A stretch of 64,000 nt of DNA from Mediterraneibacter hominis. GTDB lineage: Bacteria > Bacillota > Clostridia > Lachnospirales > Lachnospiraceae. The position numbers and the translations under genes were made by a program. The DNA is taken from contig NZ_JACOPF010000005.1 in the NCBI RefSeq assembly GCF_014287475.1, positions 124,001-188,000 of the forward strand. The letters are read 5' to 3'. Positions 12,444-21,859 of the stretch are shown piece after piece. The stretch's first letter is position 1; the number at the start of each line of letters is the position of its first letter. A model generated the notes under the pieces. It did no database searches, had not been told where the DNA came from, and saw nothing but the letters and a program-made list of their open reading frames with translations.

Positions 12444-13946
12444 ATGAAAGCAAGAAAAGAAGCAAAGAAACCAAGAATTGGAGTGTATTCAATGGGACTG
12501 AAACACTATTGGGGACAGTTCCCAGGGCTGCGTGAGAGAATGATTGAGTATGGACAGTTTATCACGAAAAAAGTAGAGAGCTTTGGTGCAGAGGTATTTT
12601 TCTATGGCCTTGTAGACTGTGAACAGGAAGGAAAGAAGGCAGGCGAATACTTTAATGAAAAAAATGTAGACTTGATTTTTGCACATTCAGCTACCTATGT
12701 AACCAGTGCGTCTGTACTGCCGGTTCATCAGATTTGTAAAGCTCCGACCGTTGTTTTAAATTTGCAGCCGACAGCGCGTATCAACTATGAAAAGACGACC
12801 ACAGGAGAGTGGCTTGCGCATTGCGGAGCGTGCCCTGTACCGGAGATTTCCAACGCGTTTAACAGAGCAGGAATCAAATATCGGGTTGTAAACGGCATGC
12901 TGGGTCTTGACTATACACCAGAGATTTCTATGACAGATGAAGTGACATGCAGCAGACCAGAAGCGATCCGTGCATGGAAAAAGATAGAGGAATGGGTACT
13001 TGCGGCGAAAGTAAAGAGAAATTTAAGCGGTGCAAGATTCGGGTTCCTTGGAAATACATACAGCGGCATGCTGGATATGTACAGTGACTTTACGATGTTC
13101 CAGGGACAGACAGGAGCACATCTGCAGGTTCTGGAAATGTGTGACTTGGACAGACATCTGCAGACCGTAACAGAAGAAGAAATAAAAGAAAAACGTAAAG
13201 AGATTGAAGAATTTTTCTTAATCAGTGATGATGTGGCGGCAGATCCACTTGCACAGAAGCCAACAGATGAACAGCTGAACTGGTCTGCAAAAGTGGCAGT
13301 GGCACAGGAAAAATTGGTAGAAGAATTCGATTTGGACGCACTGACTTACTATTATCATGGAGCTCCTGGAAATCACTATGAAGATGTGCAGGGAGGATTT
13401 ATTGTAGGACATTCTCTGTTGACCGCGGATGGAATTCCGTGTGCAGGAGAGGGAGATTTGAAAACATGTCTTGCAATGAAAATATGCGATATTCTCGGAA
13501 AAGGCGGAAGCTTCTGCGAGATTGTTACAGTAGATTATGAGGACGGTACAATCTTACTTGGACATGACGGGCCATTCCATCTGGAGATTGCAAAAGGAAA
13601 ACCGATTTTAAGAGGAATGGGGCTCTATCATGGAAAACAGGGAACCGGCGTATCCGTAGAGGCGAAGGTGCGTACAGGTAACATTACAAATTTAGGGTGC
13701 ACACAGACAATCGACGGGAAACTGAAATTTATCATCACAGAGGCGGAATCTACAGACGGAGATATTATGACCATCGGAAATACGCAGACTCCGGTAAAAT
13801 TCAAGCATGATCCAGATACCTATATGGATGAGTGGTTTGCAGAATCTCCGACACATCATTTTGCTATGAGTGTAGGACATAATGCAAGTCTTTACGAAAA
13901 AGTAGCAGATTTGCTCGAAATACCTTATGTGATTCTGGATAAATAG
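12444..13946 (+). CDS. L-fucose/L-arabinose isomerase family protein
   Basis: The protein of about 500 residues resembles the fucose/arabinose isomerase family, which interconverts aldoses and ketoses with a bound divalent metal. Supporting features are the Rossmann-like N-terminus (RIGVYSMGLKHYWGQFPGL), the length and a C-terminal barrel with conserved acidic and His residues (GEGDLKTCLAMK, then SPTHHFAMSVGH). I chose ATG 12444 because AGGAGGG at 12431-12437 is ideally spaced; the upstream in-frame ATG at 12360 has no such site. It has its own AraC regulator divergently upstream. The exact sugar is not predictable. Confidence 0.8.
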   Translation: MKARKEAKKPRIGVYSMGLKHYWGQFPGLRERMIEYGQFITKKVESFGAEVFFYGLVDCEQEGKKAGEYFNEKNVDLIFAHSATYVTSASVLPVHQICKAPTVVLNLQPTARINYEKTTTGEWLAHCGACPVPEISNAFNRAGIKYRVVNGMLGLDYTPEISMTDEVTCSRPEAIRAWKKIEEWVLAAKVKRNLSGARFGFLGNTYSGMLDMYSDFTMFQGQTGAHLQVLEMCDLDRHLQTVTEEEIKEKRKEIEEFFLISDDVAADPLAQKPTDEQLNWSAKVAVAQEKLVEEFDLDALTYYYHGAPGNHYEDVQGGFIVGHSLLTADGIPCAGEGDLKTCLAMKICDILGKGGSFCEIVTVDYEDGTILLGHDGPFHLEIAKGKPILRGMGLYHGKQGTGVSVEAKVRTGNITNLGCTQTIDGKLKFIITEAESTDGDIMTIGNTQTPVKFKHDPDTYMDEWFAESPTHHFAMSVGHNASLYEKVADLLEIPYVILDK

Positions 13947-13949
13947 AGA

Positions 13950-13986
13950 CTAAAAAAACGAGGCGCGTGAAAATTTTTCACGCGCC
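13950..13986 (-). terminator. Hairpin terminator between the isomerase gene and the small minus-strand gene
   Basis: A GC-rich 12-bp stem (GGCGCGTGAAAA with its complement, 13962-13986) has a run of A residues at its left edge, which is a T tract when read on the minus strand. It therefore fits best as the terminator of the small minus-strand gene, while also ending the isomerase transcript. Confidence 0.7.
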
Positions 13987-13997
13987 AGACTGATTTA

Positions 13998-14195
13998 TTA
14001 GGATAAATAAAATCCGCAAATGCCTATAATAACAAAAAGTGCTGCAAATATGAAACGTGTTATCCATTTAACTTTTTTTCCTTTGTTACGAAGAATATAT
14101 AAGGAAATTACAAAGCAAATTAACGTAATGTAATTAGCCCATATTCTAATATTGTTTTGAGTAAAAAATTTAGATAAGGAAGTCATCACATTCAT
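13998..14195 (-). CDS. Small two-helix membrane protein, unknown function
   Basis: This 65-residue protein has two hydrophobic segments (about residues 19-36 and 45-63) separated by a basic loop (RNKGKKVKWITR), as expected for a small hairpin membrane protein. A purine-rich stretch complementary to 14206-14215 could be its ribosome binding site, and a terminator follows. Its start codon lies at the edge of a repeat of family D (14193-14230), so the start may have been captured from the repeat. I do not recognise a family. Confidence 0.5.
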   Translation of the reverse strand: MNVMTSLSKFFTQNNIRIWANYITLICFVISLYILRNKGKKVKWITRFIFAALFVIIGICGFYLS

Positions 14196-14230
14196 CGACC
14201 GTATTGCCCCCCCTTTTGTACACTGACGCT
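14193..14230. repeat. Repeat family D, copy 1
   Basis: The segment shares CATCGACCGTATTGCCCC and TTGTACACTGACGCT with the right arm of the palindromic element at 62281-62355, differing mainly by three extra C and two extra T residues in the middle. It lies directly upstream of the small minus-strand gene. The 150 bp to its right (14231-14380) are AT-rich and hold no gene that I can see. Confidence 0.7.
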
Positions 14231-14380
14231 ACAAACGTATTATATCATATTTTGATATATAGGCGCATATACAAGTTTTACAAATATATGAGTATATATT
14301 TGGGCATATAAAGCAGATAATGGGGTAAACCATTCGAAGCACTTGGCACAAGTAGAAAAGGCCGCTGCTTCATTAAAATT

Positions 14381-14467
14381 GTAACAGTTCAACCATACAG
14401 ATGTACGCTCGCAAAACCATACAAGCATGTTTTATGCTTCCCGCACACTGTATGCCTGAACTGTTAC
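14381..14467. repeat. Repeat family B, copy 1 (short form)
   Basis: An 87-bp element is bounded by a 20-bp imperfect inverted repeat (GTAACAGTTC at one end, GAACTGTTAC at the other; 18 of 20 match). It starts seven bases past the stop of the minus-strand histidine kinase gene. It shares its central segment (CATACAGATGTACGC, then GCATGTTTTATGCTTCCCGC) with the longer copy at 45946-46110. Confidence 0.85.
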
Positions 14468-14473
14468 TTACAA

Positions 14474-16504
14474 TTACATAATATGCGTGCGATATTCTTC
14501 CGGTGTATATCCGAAGCGTTGCTCGAATTCGGAATAGAACTGCTGCAGGTTGTCGTATCCACATTCTTTAGCGACCTCCTGAATTGTAACATCAGGGCGT
14601 GACAGAAGATGAAGTGCCTGGATAAAATGACTTTCTTTTATTACGCTGGAGGCAGAGGAAGCTGGAGAAGTCTCCTTTTCCTCGTCAGGAAGACGCGCAG
14701 GAATACGTATCTCTACTTCCGTTCCCTCACCAGGAGTACTGGAATACTTAAGTCCATAATCAGGCCCGTAGAGAAGCTGAAGCCGTTTGTGTGTATTATA
14801 GATTGCAATATTGCTTCCAGAGGACTTAGAAGAAGCCCCGCTGCCTGTCAATATAGAGTCCAGACGCTCTTTCGGAATTCCAACGCCATCATCTGAAATC
14901 AAAATTACAATGGTGCTGCCCTCTATCCATCCGGTCAAAACAATCGTTCCTTGTTTTTCTTCTTTTTCTAAAATACCGTGCAATATACTATTTTCGATAA
15001 CTGGCTGGAAAGTAAGCTTTGGAATCGTGTATTCCATCAGCACATCGGGAATATCAACGAGAAAGTCAATCATATCATGGAAACGCATATTTTGAAGCTG
15101 CACATAAATAGAGGCGTGTTCGACTTCATCAGCGATAGTACTTAAACTCTTTTTCCGGCTTAAGGTCAGTTTATAAAAACGGGAGAGCTTCTGGATTGCC
15201 GTAGTAACTTCATTTGCTCTCCCCTGCTGTGAGAGCCAGTTGATCATATCCATTGTATTATAAAGAAAATGCGGGTTGATCTGGGACTGTAGGGAATTAA
15301 ACTCTGCTACGCGCAAATCCTCTGCCGCCTGTGCCTGCCGATCCATAAGCTCATTGATGACACGGGACATATAGTTGTAAGTGTCAATCAGATCCCCGAT
15401 CTCATCCTGTGTTTCTGGAGCCGGCAGAGCAACAGGCGGGCCGATACGGGACTGTGCCATCTGGTTGATAACAAGAGAAAGGCGGTTTGATATAGAGTGA
15501 GAGAGCAGTGTGGCAATCAAAAACGCCGCGACAATGCAGGCGCCGTAAATCAGGAAAAAGCCAATAATCATCCCCAGGCTTTTATGGATAAGGGGAGTGG
15601 CTGGCATGGCTACAACCATATACCAGTCTGTATTTTTGATACTGTAAAAGCCTGCATATACTTCTTCACCCAGTACATTTTTGGTAATAAAGTTGTTGGA
15701 TGACATAAAAGAATCTTCAACAACATTATAATCAAAATGATAAATGGAGGACATAGAACTATTGGTAGTTGCTACAAGACTGTCGCGGGCATTAATAATA
15801 TAAGCCACATTATCATTGGAATTTAAGTTGTTTTTCAGCAGCTCTGTAAGATGCTCATTAGAAAAGTAAACAGCGAGATAGCAGGAACGCATTTCTCCTT
15901 CATACATCATTGTAGATTCTGTGATATATGCCATATCTCCATAATGGCTGATCTCATAAGGACTTAAATAAAAAGAAGGACAAAAAAGGGATGAGGTAGA
16001 AGGGGAACCTTCAAAAATACCGTACCAATATGTTCCACGTGCTTTTTCCAGAGAAAGCAGAATGGAGTTTTTGGGATCTCTGGAAAGAATAGGCTCATCC
16101 TTGGGAACTTCCAGATAGAATCTCACGTCCGTAACGAGATCAGAAGCTTTCAGTTGTGCCACTGTATTATCAAAGTTCTGTCTGGCAGAAGAAGAAAGCA
16201 TAGAAGCCAGAGAATTTGAAGAATACGAGCCTGTGATGATACGGTAAAATTCTAAATCAGTAATCTGCTGATGTGCGTCTAAAATCATATCTACGGTATC
16301 TTCAATTAAAGGAGCAGTCTGAATAGAGGCAGACTGCTCCTTTCTGATTGTATCTGAAACAATCATGTCATACATACGGGTGTAGGAAAAGATGCCAAGT
16401 ACAATCATAGGAAGAATTACGATTACGAGATGTGTGATAGTAAGTTTAGACTGTAAACGTAAATTTTTATAAAATTTGATGATTCGTCGTTGCTTTGTTT
16501 TCAT
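14474..16504 (-). CDS. YesM-type sensor histidine kinase with C-terminal half AraC domain
   Basis: The 676-residue kinase has an N-terminal TM helix (about 20-45), a large extracytoplasmic sensor region (about 45-300), a second TM helix (about 305-330), a HAMP segment, the His_kinase core with NPHFLYN (phosphoacceptor His412) and an HATPase domain (IENSILHG; DDGVGIP). After it, residues 629-676 match a single AraC-type helix-turn-helix ending (VAKECGYDNLQQFYSEFEQR, then FGYTPEEYR), which is unusual in a kinase. It overlaps the response regulator gene by 4 bp and is the second gene of that operon. It probably senses a sugar or its binding protein at the membrane. Confidence 0.93.
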   Translation of the reverse strand: MKTKQRRIIKFYKNLRLQSKLTITHLVIVILPMIVLGIFSYTRMYDMIVSDTIRKEQSASIQTAPLIEDTVDMILDAHQQITDLEFYRIITGSYSSNSLASMLSSSARQNFDNTVAQLKASDLVTDVRFYLEVPKDEPILSRDPKNSILLSLEKARGTYWYGIFEGSPSTSSLFCPSFYLSPYEISHYGDMAYITESTMMYEGEMRSCYLAVYFSNEHLTELLKNNLNSNDNVAYIINARDSLVATTNSSMSSIYHFDYNVVEDSFMSSNNFITKNVLGEEVYAGFYSIKNTDWYMVVAMPATPLIHKSLGMIIGFFLIYGACIVAAFLIATLLSHSISNRLSLVINQMAQSRIGPPVALPAPETQDEIGDLIDTYNYMSRVINELMDRQAQAAEDLRVAEFNSLQSQINPHFLYNTMDMINWLSQQGRANEVTTAIQKLSRFYKLTLSRKKSLSTIADEVEHASIYVQLQNMRFHDMIDFLVDIPDVLMEYTIPKLTFQPVIENSILHGILEKEEKQGTIVLTGWIEGSTIVILISDDGVGIPKERLDSILTGSGASSKSSGSNIAIYNTHKRLQLLYGPDYGLKYSSTPGEGTEVEIRIPARLPDEEKETSPASSASSVIKESHFIQALHLLSRPDVTIQEVAKECGYDNLQQFYSEFEQRFGYTPEEYRTHIM

Positions 16505-18069
16505 CCAAGTATTTTCTCCCTGTATTTTGAAGGGGACAACCCTGTAAATTTTTTAAAACTCTTACTGAAATAATTGCCATTGCTGTAACCTACTTTTGAA
16601 GAAATATCCGCAATCTGATAGCGGGAATCACCCAAAAGCTGCATTGCCTTTTCCATCCGGTATTCAGTAAGATACTGATTTAAAGTCTGACCAGTCTGTG
16701 TCTTAAAATACGTACAGACATAAGAGGCAGATAAAAAAACATGATCTCCTATCTCTTTGATAGAAAGGCTTTCCTTTGCATAATGTTTACTAATGTAGTC
16801 TTTAATCAGAAAAATAGTAGAATCCTCCGGTTCATAGGTATTGACAGAGTGAAAATACTCTTCTAATGTATCCTGAAGATTTTGATGGAGCTCCTGATAT
16901 GAAAAACACCCTTCCAGATAGGTTAGAATACTTTGTTCTGCACCAGCATTTTTACGTGCAGAAGATAGCTTCATTTTTTGACGGCAGTCATTTAAAATCA
17001 TAAAAAGCTTATAATATGTATCCTTTACCTGATTAGGCAGTATGCTCAAATTCTGATAGTAAAGATGATATAGTTGGTCCAACAGAGCAGTACATGCGGT
17101 CTTGTCTTTTGAAAGAAGGAGCTCTGAAAAAGACTGTATAAATTCTGGAGAAAGCATGTTTTTTGTATTTTCCGGTGAAAGATCTTCCTTTTTTCGTGCT
17201 TTTAATATGGTTCCGGAGGAGAAGAAAAAGCTACTTTGCAGGGTAATTACTGCACTGGTGTAAGATTGGTATACTCGGGAGATGCCTGTGACAGTTTCTC
17301 CTTTTACAATAAAGAAACTGCCGAATTCAGAAAATTTTTGCTTCATGTAGCTTTCTACAGCGGCAAAAGCAGTAGCGGAAGGTGCGGCTTCACCCTTGAT
17401 ATGAAATACATGATGAACTGCATGCATTCTTATATAAAATGCGCAAAGATGATAATGATGTAAAAAATCATCTAAATCTTCGCGCAGCTCTTTTAAAATT
17501 CCAGAAGCTATATCTGTAGACTTGGTCTTAATAATATAGGTAGTAAAACTGCAGCCGGGTTTCAAGCGCAGAGAAAGTTCATCTGCCAGAGAAAGGATTT
17601 CCGATTCATTGTCTTTATAGGGTCTGGTAAGTAAAAATGCAAGATGCGAGAAAGTTTCCAGAGAATAAAGGGCTTCATTTTGTCTGGTTCTTAATTTTTC
17701 CTGGCGCTGCTTGCAGGCTTCTTGGACAGCTTCTTTAATTTCATCAGGATTCAACGGCTTTTCTACATAGTTTACTGCTTTTAATTTTATGGCAGCCTTT
17801 AAATATTCTTTGTCAGAATATCCGCTCATAAAAATCAGGCTGGTATCGGGCAGAACTTTTTCCACCTCTTCCGCCATTTCAATGCCAGACAGGCGGGGCA
17901 TACGGATATCAGAGAGAATAATGTCCGGCTTGTGGACAGTGGCAATCTGCAATGCCTTTAACCCGTCGTCTGCCTGAAAAATTTGTTCTACACCCAGAGC
18001 ATCCCAGTCTATAGAAGAGATAAGTCCCTCTCTGGTTAATTCCTCGTCATCTGCGATCAATAATTTCAT
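16501..18069 (-). CDS. YesN-type response regulator (REC plus AraC helix-turn-helix)
   Basis: The 522-residue protein has an N-terminal receiver domain (about 1-120) with Asp54 in SDIRMPRLSG as the phosphoacceptor and Lys in VEKPLNP. A long linker region (about 130-410) follows, then an AraC-type double helix-turn-helix (about 425-520; IADISSKVGYSNGNYFSKSF, then SKYREKIL). It is cotranscribed with the kinase and faces away from the ABC transporter operon starting at 18280, so it is probably the transporter's activator. The 210 bp between the divergent starts are AT-rich and should hold its binding site. Confidence 0.94.
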   Translation of the reverse strand: MKLLIADDEELTREGLISSIDWDALGVEQIFQADDGLKALQIATVHKPDIILSDIRMPRLSGIEMAEEVEKVLPDTSLIFMSGYSDKEYLKAAIKLKAVNYVEKPLNPDEIKEAVQEACKQRQEKLRTRQNEALYSLETFSHLAFLLTRPYKDNESEILSLADELSLRLKPGCSFTTYIIKTKSTDIASGILKELREDLDDFLHHYHLCAFYIRMHAVHHVFHIKGEAAPSATAFAAVESYMKQKFSEFGSFFIVKGETVTGISRVYQSYTSAVITLQSSFFFSSGTILKARKKEDLSPENTKNMLSPEFIQSFSELLLSKDKTACTALLDQLYHLYYQNLSILPNQVKDTYYKLFMILNDCRQKMKLSSARKNAGAEQSILTYLEGCFSYQELHQNLQDTLEEYFHSVNTYEPEDSTIFLIKDYISKHYAKESLSIKEIGDHVFLSASYVCTYFKTQTGQTLNQYLTEYRMEKAMQLLGDSRYQIADISSKVGYSNGNYFSKSFKKFTGLSPSKYREKILG

Positions 18070-18279
18070 AAAACGGTTCTCCTAAAACAGTTTCTTCCTA
18101 TTATATATAGAAGCAAAAACAAGTATCTTTTTTCATTCTATCAAAATTAGAATAAATTGCAATATGTAAATAAATTGGAAAAATCAAAAATAAATTACCC
18201 GGAATCGAAATATTTTGCTATTTTAGAAAAAAAAGACCAATGGTAAACTATATACATAAACAAAAGGGAGGAGAAAACC

Positions 18280-19770
18280 GTGTCTGATTATATTTTGGAA
18301 TTAAAGGGTATCACGAAAATATTTCCAGGTGTAAAAGCATTGGACAATGTGCACTTCCAGCTTAAACCGGGCGAAGTTCACGCGCTGATGGGCGAGAACG
18401 GAGCAGGAAAATCTACATTTATCAAGGTTATTACCGGTGTACATAAAGCAGAAGAAGGAGAGATGTTCCTGGAGGGCAAAAAAGTAGACTTTAAGGGACC
18501 AAGAGATGCGCAGGCAGCAGGAATTGCAGCCGTATACCAGCATCCGACTTCTTATCCAGATTTGACAGTAGCTGAAAACATATTCATGGGACATGAAGTG
18601 ATAAAGTCAGGAATGATTCAGTGGAGAGAAATGAACAAAAGAGCAGCAGAGCTTTTAGCACAGTTGGATGCCGAGTTCAAGCCAACAGATGAGATGGGAG
18701 CCTTAAGCGTGGCGCATCAGCAGATGGTGGAGATAGCAAAAGCACTTTCCATGAATGCAAAAATTATTATTTTGGATGAGCCGACAGCAGCTTTGACAAA
18801 GAATGAGTCAGAGAAATTATACAAGATTGTAGATAAATTGAAAGAAGAGGGCGTGTCTATCATCTTCATTTCTCACCGATTTGAAGATATGTACCGTCTG
18901 GCAGACAGAGTAACAGTATTCCGAGACTCACAGTACATTGGAACGTACGATGTAGACGGGATTACAAATGCCGATTTGATTAAAGCGATGGTTGGTCGTG
19001 AAATCAGTGATTTGTTCCCGAAACCGGATGTGCAGATAGGAGCAGAAGTGCTTCGCGTGGAGGATTTATCCAGAACCGGATTTTATAAAAATGTATCCTT
19101 TAATGTACATGCAGGGGAAATCGTAGGACTTACAGGTCTGGTAGGAGCTGGACGTACAGAGGTAGTAGAAAGTGTCTGTGGTATTACAAAACCAGACAGC
19201 GGTAAAGTATATCTGGAAGGAAAACAAGTACATATCAAAAAACCAGTTGATGCGATGCGCAAAGGAATTATCCTGCTTCCAGAGGATCGGCAAAAAGAAG
19301 GATTGATTTTGAGCTGGGGGCTGGGACAGAATGTTACGCTTCCTACAATGGGAAAATATGCGAAAGCAGGTTTTAACGACAATAAGAAAGAACGGGATAT
19401 TGCAAAGAAACTTTTGGAAGAGGTAGATACAAAGGCAGTTACAATTTTTGATCCTGCGTCTTCACTTTCCGGTGGTAACCAGCAAAAAGTAGTAGTTGCC
19501 AAAGCACTCGGACAGGAAATGAAAGTTGTTATCATGGACGAACCAACTAAGGGTGTCGATGTTGGTGCAAAAGCAGAAATCTATCAGATCATGGGAGATT
19601 TGGCAAAACAGGGATATGGAATCATTCTGATTTCTTCTGAAATGCCGGAGATTCTTGGCATGAGCGACAGGATCGTCGTTATGTGTAATGGGAAAGTAAC
19701 TGGTGAATTGAATAGAGAAGAAGCATCTCAGGAAGGAATTCTTGAGCTTGCAATGGAAAAATCAAAGTAA
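18280..19770 (+). CDS. Sugar ABC transporter ATPase (RbsA/RhaT type, two nucleotide-binding domains)
   Basis: The 496-residue protein holds two fused ATPase domains of the carbohydrate CUT2 class. Domain 1 has Walker A GENGAGKST and Walker B IILDEPTAAL; domain 2 has the degenerate Walker A GLVGAGRTE typical of this class, the signature LSGGNQQKV and VVIMDEPTKGVD. It energises uptake with the two permeases and the binding protein downstream. The start is GTG with GGGAGGAG seven bases upstream. The mutarotase gene at the operon end points to a rhamnose-type substrate. Confidence 0.95.
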   Translation: MSDYILELKGITKIFPGVKALDNVHFQLKPGEVHALMGENGAGKSTFIKVITGVHKAEEGEMFLEGKKVDFKGPRDAQAAGIAAVYQHPTSYPDLTVAENIFMGHEVIKSGMIQWREMNKRAAELLAQLDAEFKPTDEMGALSVAHQQMVEIAKALSMNAKIIILDEPTAALTKNESEKLYKIVDKLKEEGVSIIFISHRFEDMYRLADRVTVFRDSQYIGTYDVDGITNADLIKAMVGREISDLFPKPDVQIGAEVLRVEDLSRTGFYKNVSFNVHAGEIVGLTGLVGAGRTEVVESVCGITKPDSGKVYLEGKQVHIKKPVDAMRKGIILLPEDRQKEGLILSWGLGQNVTLPTMGKYAKAGFNDNKKERDIAKKLLEEVDTKAVTIFDPASSLSGGNQQKVVVAKALGQEMKVVIMDEPTKGVDVGAKAEIYQIMGDLAKQGYGIILISSEMPEILGMSDRIVVMCNGKVTGELNREEASQEGILELAMEKSK

Positions 19771-19786
19771 GGAGGAAGAGGGAAAG

Positions 19787-20779
19787 ATGAAAGAAAATAA
19801 ATCTATTTTGAAAAAAATCACAGGTTCCCGCGAAGCCAGCCTTTTGATTGTTTTGATTATTCTGTGCATAGCAATTACAGCAAAGAGTCCTTCATTTATG
19901 ACCTTCAAATCTATCACAGATATGTTGAAAAACAATGTGGTAATTATGATTATGGCGCTTGGGATGTTGGGTGTGCTTCTTGTTGGAGGTATTGATATTT
20001 CCGTAGCATCTGTACTTGGATTTACAGGTATGATAGTAGGTATGTTAATGAAATATGAAGTTGTTACAAGTACACCACTTCTTTTTGTCATCGCTGTTGC
20101 CATTGGGCTTGTATGTGGATGTGTGACAGGCCTTGTTATTGCTTATGGAAAGGTTTTGCCGATTATTGCTACGATGGGCTTTATGTACATATACAGAGGT
20201 CTTGCTTACGTTATCAGTAATAGTGAATGGGCGAGTGCTGAGAATCTGGGGACGTTTAAAGATTTTGCACTTGGCAAAGTATTGGGACTGAATAATGTAA
20301 TCTGGGTAATGATTATCATTTATGTGATTTTCTTTATTGTAATGAAATGGACGAAGATTGGAAGAAAAGTATACGCAGTAGGAAGTAACAGAGAGGCTGC
20401 GGCGATTTCTGGTATCAGTACAAAGAGAATTGACGTACTTGTGTATACAGTGATGGGAACACTTTCCGGATTGTGCGGCGCTCTTGCAGTTTCCATTTAT
20501 GCCTCTGCACAGCCTAATATGCTGTATGCAAAAGAAATGGATGTTATCGCAGCATGTGTAATCGGTGGTGTCAGCATGCAGGGAGGACGCGGGAGTGTAG
20601 TTGGAGCATTTCTTGGTTCTTTGATTCTTGCGATTATTGCAAAGGCACTTCCACTTGTAGGAATTGAGTCCATAGCACAGAATACTGTAAAGGGTATTAT
20701 CATTATGGCAGTTATTATTCTGAATGTACTTGCACAAAGAGCGATGGACAGAAGTAATCTGAAAGGAAGGGAGATGTAA
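19787..20779 (+). CDS. Sugar ABC transporter permease (RbsC/RhaP type)
   Basis: The 330-residue protein has eight to ten hydrophobic segments and the CUT2 permease signatures GGIDISVAS in the early membrane core and GRKVYAVGSNREAAAISGIS. ATG 19787 is favoured over an upstream TTG because GGAGGAAGAGGG (19771-19782) immediately precedes it. It forms half of a heterodimeric membrane channel with the next gene. Confidence 0.94.
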   Translation: MKENKSILKKITGSREASLLIVLIILCIAITAKSPSFMTFKSITDMLKNNVVIMIMALGMLGVLLVGGIDISVASVLGFTGMIVGMLMKYEVVTSTPLLFVIAVAIGLVCGCVTGLVIAYGKVLPIIATMGFMYIYRGLAYVISNSEWASAENLGTFKDFALGKVLGLNNVIWVMIIIYVIFFIVMKWTKIGRKVYAVGSNREAAAISGISTKRIDVLVYTVMGTLSGLCGALAVSIYASAQPNMLYAKEMDVIAACVIGGVSMQGGRGSVVGAFLGSLILAIIAKALPLVGIESIAQNTVKGIIIMAVIILNVLAQRAMDRSNLKGREM

Positions 20780-20781
20780 TC

Positions 20782-21792
20782 ATGGCAGGAAAATCCGGTA
20801 GAAGTATTTCAAATGTACCAGAGAAAGCAATTAGAAAGAATATATTGAGCTGGGAAGGAATGCTGGTAGTAGTATTTATCTTGATGGTGATTTTTTGCAG
20901 GTCTATTTCTCCGAACTTTCATTTAGAAAATGTATTAAGAGAAATGCCAAAATACCTTGCGGAAGCGTTTATCATGCTTCCGATGGCATATGTATTGATT
21001 CTTGGTGAGATTGATATTTCCGTAGGCGCTACAGTGTGCCTTTCCGCAACAATGACTTGTATGGCATGTAATAAGGAGCTGCCGTTTATAGCAGTCGTGC
21101 TTGTATGTCTCTTGGTTGGAACAGCGTGCGGTCTGATTAACGGACTTGTACTTACAAATTTTACAGAACTTCCGCCAATGATTGTAACACTGGCAACACA
21201 GATTATATTCCGTGGAATTGCGGAGATTTCTCTTGGAAGTGGTGGTTCTGTTTCTCTGACAAATACAGATGGGTTCCGTATGATAGCAGGAAAGGTAGGC
21301 ATTATACCATATATTTTCTTCTTGGTAGTAATTTTGGCGGTGATATTTGCAGTAGTACTTGCTAAGACAACATTTGGAAGAAGTGTATATGCAATTGGCT
21401 CTAACAGACTTGCCGCGTATTATGCAGGAATTCCAGTGCAGAGAATTCGCCTGATTATTTATACTGCATTAGGATTTATGTCCGGTCTTGCAGCATTGTT
21501 CTTAACTTCTGTATTGTACGGAGCAAATACAACAACAGGTAATGGGTTTGAAATGGATGCAATCGCGATGGCGGTATTCGGCGGCATTTCTACAGCAGGT
21601 GGTAAAGGACGCCTGGCAGGAGGAATTATCTCTGCATTTGTAATTATCATGCTCAGAATCGGGCTTGGACAGATTAACATGAATCCACAGTTGATTCTGG
21701 TTATTTTGGGAGCCTTGTTGATTCTTGCGGTACTGCTTCCGAATATTGCAGGAGAATTGAAAGTAAAGAAGAAAGCTGCAAATACAAAATAA
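20782..21792 (+). CDS. Sugar ABC transporter permease (RbsC/RhaQ type), second subunit
   Basis: This 336-residue CUT2 permease has GEIDISVGATVCL and FGRSVYAIGSNRLAAYYAGI in the expected places. It starts two bases after the stop of the first permease. Two different permeases with one double-ATPase protein is the organisation known for rhamnose importers (RhaP/RhaQ), whereas ribose importers usually use one permease. Confidence 0.94.
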   Translation: MAGKSGRSISNVPEKAIRKNILSWEGMLVVVFILMVIFCRSISPNFHLENVLREMPKYLAEAFIMLPMAYVLILGEIDISVGATVCLSATMTCMACNKELPFIAVVLVCLLVGTACGLINGLVLTNFTELPPMIVTLATQIIFRGIAEISLGSGGSVSLTNTDGFRMIAGKVGIIPYIFFLVVILAVIFAVVLAKTTFGRSVYAIGSNRLAAYYAGIPVQRIRLIIYTALGFMSGLAALFLTSVLYGANTTTGNGFEMDAIAMAVFGGISTAGGKGRLAGGIISAFVIIMLRIGLGQINMNPQLILVILGALLILAVLLPNIAGELKVKKKAANTK

Positions 21793-21859
21793 GGTACCAA
21801 GCGCACAAAATAGGGGTGTGTTTGATATAAAAAATTCCAGAAAGGGAGGAAAGAAACCT

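Noticed and set aside
14231..14380. Possible gene or CRISPR-like repeats in the AT-rich gap
   Set aside because: TATA-rich sequence without regular repeat-spacer spacing and without an open frame of useful length.
20045..20737. 230-codon minus-strand ORF inside the permease gene
   Set aside because: Antisense reading of a hydrophobic gene, rich in Cys, His and Asn with no start signal; the plus-strand permease is certain.
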